A stretch of DNA of 64,000 nt from CAJXYS01 sp913063035 (GTDB lineage: Bacteria > Pseudomonadota > Alphaproteobacteria > Rhodobacterales > Rhodobacteraceae): positions 97,720 to 161,719 of the forward strand of contig NZ_JBOCEG010000008.1 in assembly GCF_050586465.1 (NCBI RefSeq), written 5' to 3'. Both the position numbers and the translations under genes were made by a program. This document shows, piece after piece, positions 55,799 to 63,923 of the stretch (position 1 is its first letter; the number at the start of each line of letters is the position of its first letter). The notes under the pieces are model-generated. The model was not told the DNA's origin. It did no database searches and saw only the letters and a list, made by a program, of their open reading frames with translations.

Positions 55799-56828
55799 GG
55801 TACGGGGCAGGGCGATTGGGCCGGACCAGCCACCGTATATTATCGCCGAGCTCTCCGCGAACCATAACGGGGACCTTCAAAAGGCGCTGAAGCTGATCGA
55901 GCTTGCCGCCGAAGCCGGGGCGGACGCGATCAAGATCCAGACCTACCGACCCGACACGATCACGCTTAAGAGTGACGCACCCGACTTTCAGATCACTGAT
56001 GGGCCCTGGAAGGGTCGCACCCTCTGGGATCTCTACGACTGGGCGCATACGCCCTGGGAGTGGCACGCAGAACTCTTCGTCCATGCCCGAAAGGTCGGGA
56101 TCACGCTCTTCAGCTCGCCCTTCGACCCCACCGCGGTCGACCTTTTAGAGGAACTGGACGCGCCGGCCTACAAGGTCGCGTCTTTCGAGGCAGTGGACCT
56201 GCCGCTCATCCGCTATATCGCATCGACGGGCAAGCCCATGATTATCTCGACCGGCATGGCGGACGCCCAAGAGATCGCCGAGGCCATCGCGGCGGCGCGG
56301 GACGGCGGGTGCAAGGAGTTGGTGCTGCTCCACTGCGTCTCGGGCTATCCGGCACCGGCGGCAGATTACAACCTGCGGACCCTGCCGGACATGGCGGAGC
56401 GCTTCGGAACGGTGGTTGGCCTGTCGGACCACACACTCGACAACACGACCGCCATCGCGAGCGTAGCCCTCGGCGCATCGGTGATCGAGAAACACGTGAC
56501 CCTCGATCGGAGCGGCGGCGGGCCGGACGACAGCTTCTCGCTGGAGCCGCTGGAGCTCGAAGCGCTCTGCACGGGGGCTCGCACGGCTTGGGAGGCGCTC
56601 GGGCAAGTCGATTACGGCCGGAAGTCGAGCGAGCAGGGCAACGTGAAGTTCCGGAGGAGCCTTTATTTCGTAAAGGACTTGGAAGCCGGGGAATTGATCA
56701 CTGCTGACGCTGTGCGCAGCGTCCGTCCCGGGAATGGGTTGTCGCCGAAGTTACTGGACAAGGTCTTGGGGAAACGGGTGAAAAGAAACGTAGCCAAAAA
56801 TACGCCAGTTCGAGCAGTTGACCTTTGA
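55791..56828 (+). CDS. pseI: Pseudaminic acid synthase
   Basis: NeuB-family enzyme condensing 6-deoxy-AltdiNAc with PEP. The 345 residues show a TIM-barrel with YIIAELSANHNGD, AGADAIKIQTY, the PseI-specific WKGRTLWDLYDWAHTPWEW region and SSPFDPTAVDLLEELD, then a C-terminal SAF antifreeze-like domain (RSLYFVKDLEAGELIT onward). The ATG at 55791 follows AAGAG with good spacing and overlaps the fusion gene by eight bases; a GTG at 55782 is an alternative. Confidence 0.94.
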   Translation: MIRVRGRAIGPDQPPYIIAELSANHNGDLQKALKLIELAAEAGADAIKIQTYRPDTITLKSDAPDFQITDGPWKGRTLWDLYDWAHTPWEWHAELFVHARKVGITLFSSPFDPTAVDLLEELDAPAYKVASFEAVDLPLIRYIASTGKPMIISTGMADAQEIAEAIAAARDGGCKELVLLHCVSGYPAPAADYNLRTLPDMAERFGTVVGLSDHTLDNTTAIASVALGASVIEKHVTLDRSGGGPDDSFSLEPLELEALCTGARTAWEALGQVDYGRKSSEQGNVKFRRSLYFVKDLEAGELITADAVRSVRPGNGLSPKLLDKVLGKRVKRNVAKNTPVRAVDL

Positions 56829-58003
56829 AAACGGGTATGCGAAGCGATCTGTGGGATATCCGAATTGTTGCTGGAGAAGGAAAATACCGTATATTGCGCC
56901 GGCTTGCCAACCGGCGACACGTCTTGGCGACAAAATTGGCTATCACTGCATTCAGATACTGGTTCGGTCGCGGTGAAACTCCAAAATATGGGCGGATTGC
57001 TTTCGTTAAGGGGCCAAATCAGCTTCGCCATCACCAATACACGGAGACCCTTCGGAATTTGCGCCTCGGCGATCTCGAAACCTTCTCCGACAAATCGCAC
57101 ACCGCAGCCATCAATCTTTTCCCGAGGATCACTACCGGGCAGTTCTGCGTTCTAGTGATGCTCGCGCTGTGCATCTTTTTCCGCGGACGGCGCCGCGATG
57201 TGCTCGCTTACCTTCTTGTCTTCTATCGCGCGATCCAGAAAATAACGAAGACGGAACTTTCCGATCTTGAGGTTTTTGTCTGCTACAATGACCAGATTTT
57301 CGATGTTGCCGCTATCGTGCAGGCGCTGAATCGCCAGGGCAGATGTCGCACCATTGTCGTGCAACATGGTCTTGTTCTGTCACCAGATTTCTATTTTCCT
57401 GTTAATGCCCAAGAGTTTTGGTCCTGGGGCGAGCTCTCCAGGGTCCACTTCAGAGGGAGGATGCCCAATTGCCAATTCTTGGTCACGGGGCGTTATGCCG
57501 AAGATCGATCAATCAAGGCTCTTGCTCCAGAAATTCCAGAATTGGGAGAAAGATTGGTGGTGTTGGTTGCTGTTTCTTTTAATCACGGTGAAATTCAAGA
57601 AGCAGTTTCTGAGCTTGTCCAGATCCACGATGAACTATCCGAAGAGCAGCGCGCCAATGTACATTTTTGGATAAAATTTCATCCAGCGACTAGGTGGCGT
57701 TGGAAAATAAGAGCAATACTTGCCTTGCAGGTACCTTGGTTAGAGGTGGTAGATGGCGATATGGAAAAGCTGGCAGAGCAGTCGGATGTCTTGGTGACCG
57801 TGAATTCAAGCTCTTTAGTTGACTTTCTTCTTCGAGGGAAACCAGTGTTTCGTATTTTCGATCGAGCGCCCACTAGTTTTCCAGCTTCGAAGTGCGCATT
57901 CAGGCTGAGTGATTTTAAAACCATTATCGCTCAAGAACGGACGTGCCTTGAACGCGAAAACGTTGCGCGTCTGGAATTTCTTAAATCAGCTTTGAATGTG
58001 TAG
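56825..58003 (+). CDS. Unassigned protein, probable nonulosonate glycosyltransferase
   Basis: A 392-residue protein not recognised with certainty. It has one possible membrane segment (FCVLVMLALCIFF, about 107-120). A Rossmann-like second half includes VVQHGLVLSPDFYFP, WSWGEL, a conserved-looking KFHP (WIKFHPATRW) and SSLVDFLLRGKPVF. This pattern recalls polysialyltransferase-like and CDP-glycerol-transferase-like GT-B enzymes. Coming directly after pseI, it may transfer pseudaminic acid (inference). The start is a TTG overlapping the pseI stop; an ATG at 56837 is possible. AT-rich compared with neighbours. Confidence 0.6.
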   Translation: MKTGMRSDLWDIRIVAGEGKYRILRRLANRRHVLATKLAITAFRYWFGRGETPKYGRIAFVKGPNQLRHHQYTETLRNLRLGDLETFSDKSHTAAINLFPRITTGQFCVLVMLALCIFFRGRRRDVLAYLLVFYRAIQKITKTELSDLEVFVCYNDQIFDVAAIVQALNRQGRCRTIVVQHGLVLSPDFYFPVNAQEFWSWGELSRVHFRGRMPNCQFLVTGRYAEDRSIKALAPEIPELGERLVVLVAVSFNHGEIQEAVSELVQIHDELSEEQRANVHFWIKFHPATRWRWKIRAILALQVPWLEVVDGDMEKLAEQSDVLVTVNSSSLVDFLLRGKPVFRIFDRAPTSFPASKCAFRLSDFKTIIAQERTCLERENVARLEFLKSALNV

Positions 58004-58513
58004 AACCAATAACTGTTTTCGAAAATTACAAGTGACTACTAACCCAAAGAAGAATTTTTTGAAAGTTTCTTCGATATGCTTATCTGGGTCACTAGAATTT
58101 GAGGCTGCCAAAACTGAGCCTAATATGAGTTTAGTGGTTATCAATGATTGTCTGTCCAAAAATCTTCATGTGGGTTTTGGTCCAGGCATGCAAGGCAGTA
58201 TGCCATTGATCTTCAGCGTGCGCTTAAGTCAGCTGCCAAATAACTGGTCTGGGCTGGCAGAAATCTAAAATGCGGCGCACTGCTTAACAATAGGTCCGTT
58301 CTTCCGTTGTCTTTAGCCTCCTTGTGGACATAGAGCAGCGTTGACCCTCGGAAGAGAAAAATAATTCTCAAACGCTTAGTATCACCTCTCGAGATCGTTT
58401 GAATCTTGACCATTTGGAGTGTTCTGTTGAATATTTTTAGTACCTATGCGGTGGGCCTAATAGTGGCTTTTCGCACAAGTTTGAAGGACTATCCAAAATG
58501 AAAAGAGATAATG
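58004..58513. other. 510-base AT-rich intergenic region before fnlA
   Basis: No gene could be supported. A plus-strand frame (57996-58268) and a minus-strand frame (58213-58413) lack ribosome sites and recognisable similarity. An inverted repeat TCAAACG (58368-58374) / CGTTTGA (58396-58402) is present. The composition matches the imported-looking DNA on its left; the fnlA promoter must lie here. Confidence 0.6.
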
Positions 58514-59542
58514 ATGTTTTCTGATAAAACTCTTCTGATCACTGGAGGAACTGGCTCGTTCGGAAACGCTGTGTTGCGGCGCTTTTTACACTCCGGTTTG
58601 CGCGAAATCAGGATCCTGAGTCGTGATGAAAAAAAACAAGACGATATGCGAAAGGTGGCTGCCGCTGCAAACGTAAAATTCTATATAGGCGATGTGCGCG
58701 ATTACCAGTCGGTTTTGAATGCCATGCGCGGTGCTGACTTCGTCTTTCACGCTGCCGCACTTAAGCAGGTTCCCTCATGTGAGTTTCATCCTATGGAGGC
58801 GGTCAAGACAAACGTACTCGGCACGGAGAATACCTTGGAGGCCGCGATCAACTGTGGCGTCGAACGCGTGATCTGTTTGAGTACCGACAAGGCGGTCTAT
58901 CCCATAAACGCGATGGGCATCAGTAAGGCGATGATGGAAAAAGTTGTTGTCGCAAAGTCGCGCGCCAGCAATGACACAATCATTTGCGCCACTCGCTACG
59001 GAAACGTCATGGCCTCACGTGGGTCGGTGATCCCGCTCTTCACCAAACAGATCCGTACGGGTCAGACGATCACCATAACCGACCCATTGATGACCCGTTT
59101 CATGATGACATTGGATGAGGCGGTAGATCTGGTGCTTTATGCTTTTGAGCATGGCAAGCCGGGCGAGATCTTCGTTCAGAAGGCTCCCGCGGCCACGATT
59201 GAGACACTGGCATTGGCGCTCACTGATCTGCTTGGGGTGCCTGATCATCCAATCAAAACGATCGGGACAAGGCACGGCGAGAAGCTTTTTGAGGTGCTTC
59301 TTAGCCGCGAGGAGATGGCCGCTGCCGAGGATCTTGGCGCCTACTTCCGGGTGCCGCCTGACTTGCGTGACTTGAATTATGGCAAGTTCGTAGACACCGG
59401 AGAGGTCCGGATTTCGCAGGCTGAGGATTACAATTCGCACAATACGACCCGCCTCGACGTGGAAGGCATGCAAGATCTTCTGATGAAACTTCGGTTCATT
59501 CAAACGGTTGTCCGCGGCGAACAGGCAGATCCCGAGGGGTAA
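58514..59542 (+). CDS. fnlA: UDP-GlcNAc 4,6-dehydratase/5-epimerase (FnlA/CapE/WbjB)
   Basis: First enzyme of UDP-N-acetyl-L-fucosamine synthesis, 342 residues. The SDR motif GGTGSFG is at 11-17, the inverting-dehydratase signature is LSTDKAVYPINAMGISKAMMEK (T124-D125-K126, M134, K138), and HAAALKQVPSCEF and GTRHGEKLFE are CapE hallmarks. The second of two ATGs is chosen for ribosome-site spacing and the family start. Its product is also the PseB product, so it may serve the pseudaminic acid genes upstream. Confidence 0.94.
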   Translation: MFSDKTLLITGGTGSFGNAVLRRFLHSGLREIRILSRDEKKQDDMRKVAAAANVKFYIGDVRDYQSVLNAMRGADFVFHAAALKQVPSCEFHPMEAVKTNVLGTENTLEAAINCGVERVICLSTDKAVYPINAMGISKAMMEKVVVAKSRASNDTIICATRYGNVMASRGSVIPLFTKQIRTGQTITITDPLMTRFMMTLDEAVDLVLYAFEHGKPGEIFVQKAPAATIETLALALTDLLGVPDHPIKTIGTRHGEKLFEVLLSREEMAAAEDLGAYFRVPPDLRDLNYGKFVDTGEVRISQAEDYNSHNTTRLDVEGMQDLLMKLRFIQTVVRGEQADPEG

Positions 59543-59546
59543 GACG

Positions 59547-60683
59547 ATGTCGCACTCGGCAACACGGATCCTGGTGACCGGATCTCAAGGTTTTATCGGA
59601 CGCAACCTTTTGGTGCGCCTCGGGGAGATGCCGAACATCACCGTGTCGCGCTTTGACCGCGGCGATGATCCGGCGACTCTCTCCGAGCTAATTGCCAAAG
59701 TGGACGCGATTGTTCATCTTGCTGGTGAAAATCGGCCGGAAGACCAACGCGCTTTTGCCGATGTGAATGTCGGCCTGACGGCCAAACTCTGCGATGCTAT
59801 ACGAGGCGAGAATGAACGCCGCGGGCGCCAGGTTGCGCTCATTCTCGCCTCGTCGGCTCAAGCCGAGCTCGAAACCCCCTATGGCCTCAGCAAGCTGGCA
59901 GCCGAAGATGCTGTGCGTGAGCTCGCGCAGGACACCGGCAACCCGGTCGTGGTGTTTCGCTTTCCCGGGGTATTTGGCAAATGGTGCCGTCCGAACTATA
60001 ACTCCGTTGTCGCAACCTTCTGCCACAATATCGCAAATGGATTGCCGATCCGGATCGACGATCCGTCCAAGAACCTTAAGCTCGTTTATGTTGACGACGT
60101 TCTGGATGCTGTCCTTTCAGAGATCCTGACATGCCGCGACTCCGGCTTCCGTTTCGCCGCGGTTGCACCCGAATACAAGACGACTCTCGGCGATATTGCG
60201 GCACAAATCGAAGCTTTTGAACGCGGTCGCAAGTCGCTCCGCATCGAGAGGGTCGGCGCCGGGCTGCCCCGAGCGCTCTATGCAACTTTCCTGAGCTACC
60301 TCCCAAAGTCCCGATTTGCGTATGATGTGCCGCGACACGGCGATGACAGGGGTGTTTTCGTAGAGATGCTTAAAACTCCGGACAGCGGCCAATTCAGTTT
60401 TCTGACTGCGGATCCGGGAATAACGAGAGGCGGACACTATCACCACACCAAGTGCGAGAAGTTTCTGGTCATCAAGGGTGAAGCCCTTTTCCGGTTCCGT
60501 CATCTCGTGACCGACGAGATTATCGAGATCAGATCGAGGGGCTCCATGCCAAAGGTGGTTGAGACGATTCCAGGCTGGGTGCACGATGTCACGAATACCG
60601 GTTCCGAGGAGCTCATCGTGATGCTCTGGGCGAACGAAATATTTGACCGCGACCGGCCGGATACGATCCCAAGCAAGGTTTGA
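59547..60683 (+). CDS. fnlB: Bifunctional UDP-FucNAc pathway reductase/epimerase (FnlB/CapF/WbjC)
   Basis: A 378-residue two-domain enzyme. The N-terminal SDR (TGSQGFIG at 11-18; YGLSKLAAED with the catalytic Tyr/Lys) acts as the C4 reductase. The C-terminal cupin (about 255-378) has the zinc-site region RGGHYHHTKCEKFLVI for C3 epimerisation. The order SDR then cupin is diagnostic of CapF. The ATG at 59547 follows GAGGGG and lies four bases after the fnlA stop. Confidence 0.94.
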   Translation: MSHSATRILVTGSQGFIGRNLLVRLGEMPNITVSRFDRGDDPATLSELIAKVDAIVHLAGENRPEDQRAFADVNVGLTAKLCDAIRGENERRGRQVALILASSAQAELETPYGLSKLAAEDAVRELAQDTGNPVVVFRFPGVFGKWCRPNYNSVVATFCHNIANGLPIRIDDPSKNLKLVYVDDVLDAVLSEILTCRDSGFRFAAVAPEYKTTLGDIAAQIEAFERGRKSLRIERVGAGLPRALYATFLSYLPKSRFAYDVPRHGDDRGVFVEMLKTPDSGQFSFLTADPGITRGGHYHHTKCEKFLVIKGEALFRFRHLVTDEIIEIRSRGSMPKVVETIPGWVHDVTNTGSEELIVMLWANEIFDRDRPDTIPSKV

Positions 60684-60685
60684 GC

Positions 60686-61822
60686 ATGCAGAAAATCAAG
60701 GTAATGTCTGTCGTAGGCACCCGTCCCGAAATAATCCGCTTGTCCCGCGTTCTGGCGTTGCTCGACAGAACATGTGAGCACGTGCTCGTTCACACAGGCC
60801 AAAACTATGACTATGAATTGAACCAGATTTTTTTCGAAGACCTCGGTGTCCGCAAACCGGACTATTTCCTTGCCAGTGCGGTCGGGAGTAGTGGTCCCTC
60901 CAACACGATCGGCAACCTGATATCGGCAGTTGATGAAATTCTCGCCGATGTTCGGCCTGAGGCTCTTCTGGTACTGGGCGATACCAATTCTTGTCTTTCG
61001 GCGATCCCAGCCAAGCGTCGCCAGGTCCCAATCTTCCATATGGAAGCCGGGAACCGTTGCTTTGACATGCGGGTTCCCGAGGAAATCAACCGTCGTATCG
61101 TTGATCACACAGCAGATATCAATCTGACTTACAGCACCATTGCGCGCGACTATCTGCTACGGGAGGGACTGCCACCCGACATGGTGATCAAGACGGGTAG
61201 CCCAATGTTCGAGGTGCTAAGCCATTACCTGCCGCAGATCGAGGCCTCGACGGTTCTTTCGCGGCTTGGGCTCGATCGTTTGAAATATTTCGTCGTTAGT
61301 GCCCATCGCGAGGAGAATGTCGACAGCGACAAAAACCTGGGCAAGCTTGCCGATGTGCTGAATGCCGTGGCCGAAGATCATGGCCTGCCCGTCGTGGTCT
61401 CGACCCACCCGCGCACGAGGAAGCGGTTCGAAACGGCCGATATCCCATTTCACCCGGGTGTGCGCCTGCAAAAACCGTTGGGCTTCCACGATTACGTACA
61501 TCTTGAACTGAACGCCAGGGCGGTGCTCTCCGATAGCGGTACAATCACGGAGGAAAGCTCAATCCTGAACTTCCCGGCTCTCAATCTTCGCGAGACTCAT
61601 GAACGTCCGGAGGGCATGGAAGAGGGCGCGGTCATGATGGTGGGACTCAGTAGCGACAGAGTCCGCCAGGGTCTTGCCGTCCTGGAAGATCAGCCGCGCG
61701 GCGACGCGCGAGGTCTACGCCTTGTGGCCGATTACAGAACAACGAATGTCAGCGAAAAGGTACTGCGGATTATTCTCAGCTACATCGACTATGTTAACCG
61801 GGTTGTGTGGAAGAAAAACTGA
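60686..61822 (+). CDS. fnlC: UDP-N-acetyl-L-fucosamine synthase (FnlC/CapG/WbjD)
   Basis: A 378-residue C2-epimerase of the WecB/NeuC fold that completes UDP-L-FucNAc. Typical blocks are VVGTRPEIIRLSRVL, HTGQNYDYELNQIFF, EAGNRCFDMRVPEEINRRI and SDSGTITEESSILNFPALNLR with ETHERPEG. The ATG at 60686 has AAGG seven bases before it; a TTG six bases earlier overlaps the fnlB stop. Last gene of the coupled fnlABC set. Confidence 0.95.
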   Translation: MQKIKVMSVVGTRPEIIRLSRVLALLDRTCEHVLVHTGQNYDYELNQIFFEDLGVRKPDYFLASAVGSSGPSNTIGNLISAVDEILADVRPEALLVLGDTNSCLSAIPAKRRQVPIFHMEAGNRCFDMRVPEEINRRIVDHTADINLTYSTIARDYLLREGLPPDMVIKTGSPMFEVLSHYLPQIEASTVLSRLGLDRLKYFVVSAHREENVDSDKNLGKLADVLNAVAEDHGLPVVVSTHPRTRKRFETADIPFHPGVRLQKPLGFHDYVHLELNARAVLSDSGTITEESSILNFPALNLRETHERPEGMEEGAVMMVGLSSDRVRQGLAVLEDQPRGDARGLRLVADYRTTNVSEKVLRIILSYIDYVNRVVWKKN

Positions 61823-61827
61823 CCTGG

Positions 61828-61842
61828 TGCGTTCGGAACGCA
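61828..61842 (+). terminator. Small hairpin after fnlC
   Basis: TGCGTT (61828-61833) pairs with AACGCA (61837-61842) around a three-base loop, five bases after the stop. Only a weak T-rich tract follows (GTCTTGTT). It is a plausible but not strong terminator. Confidence 0.4.
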
Positions 61843-62436
61843 GTCTTGTTGCTGGCAGGATCCTTCACTTTGGATCTCCGTTGCAGCCCCATCTTCGGCC
61901 CTGCGGCAGCGAGGTTGGAGACAAGGGGCACGACCAATCGCCCTGTTGCCGGGACGTGGCCTTGATGACAAGTAGGTGCGCGACGCCTTTCGGTGATGCA
62001 CATCCGGTGCTAATGGCCTTCCTCTTGTTGGAATTCTGCCGCGCAGACGGGATATTGCCCACCGGGCGCGCATGCGCGTCAGCCGGAGATATTGGCGTCC
62101 GCGCGTTTTCGCGCGGGTCATCCGATCTCGGGTCGAGGGCTACAGATCTCCCGAATGGCCCGGACCGGTTGCAGGCAAAGGGTGAGAAGAGCGTTATGCC
62201 AGTGAGCCGTGGCGAGCGTGGCGCGCTCCGTTTTTAGGGGTGAGATTTCACCGTCCCGGGGGATTGCAAACGCGCTCACAGCATGTTTTTACATGGATGT
62301 TCAAGCTTGAACGGTGAAGAGTTCCTGGACGACGCAGGGCGAAAAAACGACAGGGTAGGCCGGTCGCATGAGGTATGCGGCGGTGCGGTAGCCGTGGAGC
62401 CGTCCCATATCTGATCGCAGCGCGCTTCGAAAGGAC
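61843..62436. other. Gene-poor region between fnlC and the EPS regulator
   Basis: About 600 bases with no supportable gene. Several overlapping frames on both strands are interrupted and have no recognisable product, so it may be a decayed gene or mobile-element remnant. A very stable hairpin CCGCGCG-TTTT-CGCGCGG (62099-62116) lies in the middle. Confidence 0.45.
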
Positions 62437-62784
62437 ATGCACTTCCGAGTCATGCGCCTCCTCGAGTCCAACCCGCATTTGAGCCAGCGCGAGATTGCCC
62501 GGGAGCTCGGGGCAAGCCTCGGGCGCGTGAATTACTGTCTCCAGGCGCTCGCGGACAAGGGCTACATCAAGATCCGCAATTTCCAGGCGTCCAATCACAA
62601 GCTGCGCTACGCCTATGTTCTGACCCCGCGGGGGATCGCGGAGAAAGCCCGGCTGACACGGGGCTTTCTCGAGCGCAAATGGGCCGAATACGAAGCCTTG
62701 CAGGCCGAGATTGCCGCGCTCGAGGAAGAGCTTTCGCTTGGTGCGGAAGGCGCGCCGGCGCCGCGAACGAGCGGTGAGGCGTGA
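62437..62784 (+). CDS. EPS-associated MarR-family regulator (start codon doubtful)
   Basis: A winged-helix protein of at least 115 residues (FRVMRLLESNPHLSQREIARELGASLGRVNYCLQAL; core LSQREIARELG and GRVNYCLQAL) followed by KGYIKIRNF and a C-terminal coiled coil (FLERKWAEYEALQAEIAALEEEL). This matches the EPS-associated MarR-type regulators. In-frame similarity continues upstream (SALRKD) to an ATA codon at 62407 that has GGAG seven bases before it, exactly where family members start. The annotated ATG has a ribosome site only one base away. Either a rare start or a lost start codon is likely. Confidence 0.8.
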   Translation: MHFRVMRLLESNPHLSQREIARELGASLGRVNYCLQALADKGYIKIRNFQASNHKLRYAYVLTPRGIAEKARLTRGFLERKWAEYEALQAEIAALEEELSLGAEGAPAPRTSGEA

Positions 62785-62963
62785 GGCGGTCGGGTGCGCT
62801 ATTGCGGGTTTTTCCTGCCCGCTGCGCCGCTCGCGGAGGTGCGGTTGAGGCATAGCTTCATCGCTGGCTTTGAAAGAAGAGAGGTGGGGTCGAGCCGCCA
62901 AGAGACGGCAGGTGATGAACGCGTTCGTGGCAGATCCACCCCTGGCAAACATGGCCCCGCATC

Positions 62964-63704
62964 ATGCTTCGATCCGTACTGACTGTATTTTCTCTCTTCT
63001 TGCCCGTCGGGGCCATGAGCGCCGAGTTCCGCATCGATCAGGCCAGCAAAACGCTTTTCATGGACGGCGTGATCGGTGTTGCGGATGCGGGTGAGTTTCG
63101 GCGGCTGATCGCCGGAAATGACCTGGCAAGGCTTGGCCTGTCGGGGCCGGGCGGCACTCTGCGCGCAGCACTCGCGATTGGTGAGCAGGTGCAAAGCGCG
63201 GGGCTCGCCACCTTTATTCCAGCCGGGCAGGACTGTGCGTCGGGTTGCGCGCTTGTCTTCGTCCACGGGAGAGAGCGAGAGGTAGGAGAAAATGGCCGCC
63301 TCGGCTTCCACCTTCCATTCATCGGTTTTTCACCTGATCCGACCACGGACAGCGATGAAAAGGCCCGGGAACTGGAGCGATACTGTCGCCTGTTCTCCCG
63401 CGAGGCAGATGGCCCTGGGCGTGAAGCTGACACCGGCCGCAACGCGGCGCAGGCGGAGCTTCCCGCCGAGGGCCCGGCAGGGAGAGGCATGGAGGAGCCG
63501 GGGCGCGTGGCGTTCTTTCGCTCATGCATCATTGGCACATACAGGATGTCCATCATTCTTGCCTACAAGCTCACCAGTCTTTTCCGCGAACAGGGCATTG
63601 GTGAAGAGGTTCTGACTAAGATGCTGAGCGGCAACTCCTCGAAGATGCGCTGGTACGGCCGAGATCGCGCCGAAGCCCTGAACCTGGCGACGCCCCCCCG
63701 ATGA
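62964..63704 (+). CDS. Periplasmic ClpP-like (COG3904-type) protein
   Basis: A 246-residue exported protein: signal peptide (LRSVLTVFSLFLPVGAMSA), then a ClpP/crotonase-like domain (LSGPGGTLRAALAIGEQVQ, then DCASGCALVFVHGRERE and GRLGFHLPF). The CASGCAL segment corresponds to the serine/cysteine region of COG3904-type predicted periplasmic proteins. An acidic, Glu-rich insertion lies at about 135-180. Catalytic activity is uncertain. No good ribosome site precedes the ATG. Confidence 0.65.
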   Translation: MLRSVLTVFSLFLPVGAMSAEFRIDQASKTLFMDGVIGVADAGEFRRLIAGNDLARLGLSGPGGTLRAALAIGEQVQSAGLATFIPAGQDCASGCALVFVHGREREVGENGRLGFHLPFIGFSPDPTTDSDEKARELERYCRLFSREADGPGREADTGRNAAQAELPAEGPAGRGMEEPGRVAFFRSCIIGTYRMSIILAYKLTSLFREQGIGEEVLTKMLSGNSSKMRWYGRDRAEALNLATPPR

Positions 63705-63773
63705 AGGCTCTTTCGATGTGTCTGCCGGGTTCGGGATCGTTGCAGCCCGCGCTTTTTCGCGGCCCTACCATTT

Positions 63774-63879
63774 CGTTACTTGGGGCGCCGTGTTTTGTCA
63801 TCGCGCTATCGCTTCGTTGCTTGGGCATTCACTGGTGCGCTTATCGCTCCGCTACTTGAGGCGCTGTGTTGCGTTATCG
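63774..63879 (+). repeat. Imperfect triple direct repeat upstream of ugd
   Basis: Segments at 63774-63803 and 63850-63879 match at 24 of 30 positions. A partial third copy starts at 63815 (CGTTGCTTGGG). Copy starts are 41 and 35 bases apart. The array ends in dyad copy 4 and lies within 150 bases of the ugd start, suggesting a multi-site control region. Confidence 0.5.
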
Positions 63880-63890
63880 GGCATTTGACA
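63877..63890. promoter_or_regulatory. Recurrent dyad site, copy 4 (TCGGGCATTTGACA)
   Basis: The left part is identical to copy 1 over GCGTTATCGGGCATTTG (63871-63887), but the right half-site is degenerate. It lies 34 bases upstream of the ugd ATG. Confidence 0.4.
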
Positions 63891-63923
63891 GAATATGCTG
63901 AAATAAGGAGGCCTTTTTAGTAG

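Noticed and set aside
57996..58268. 90-codon frame after the putative glycosyltransferase
   Set aside because: Overlaps the end of the preceding gene and shows no family features or ribosome site.
58213..58413. Minus-strand frame resembling part of a RelE-like toxin
   Set aside because: Only a few residues fit the pattern, the length is short, no antitoxin neighbour exists, and the ribosome site is absent.
61674..62237. 187-codon frame spanning the fnlC end and the following gap
   Set aside because: Starts inside fnlC in another frame, unusual composition, no similarity seen.
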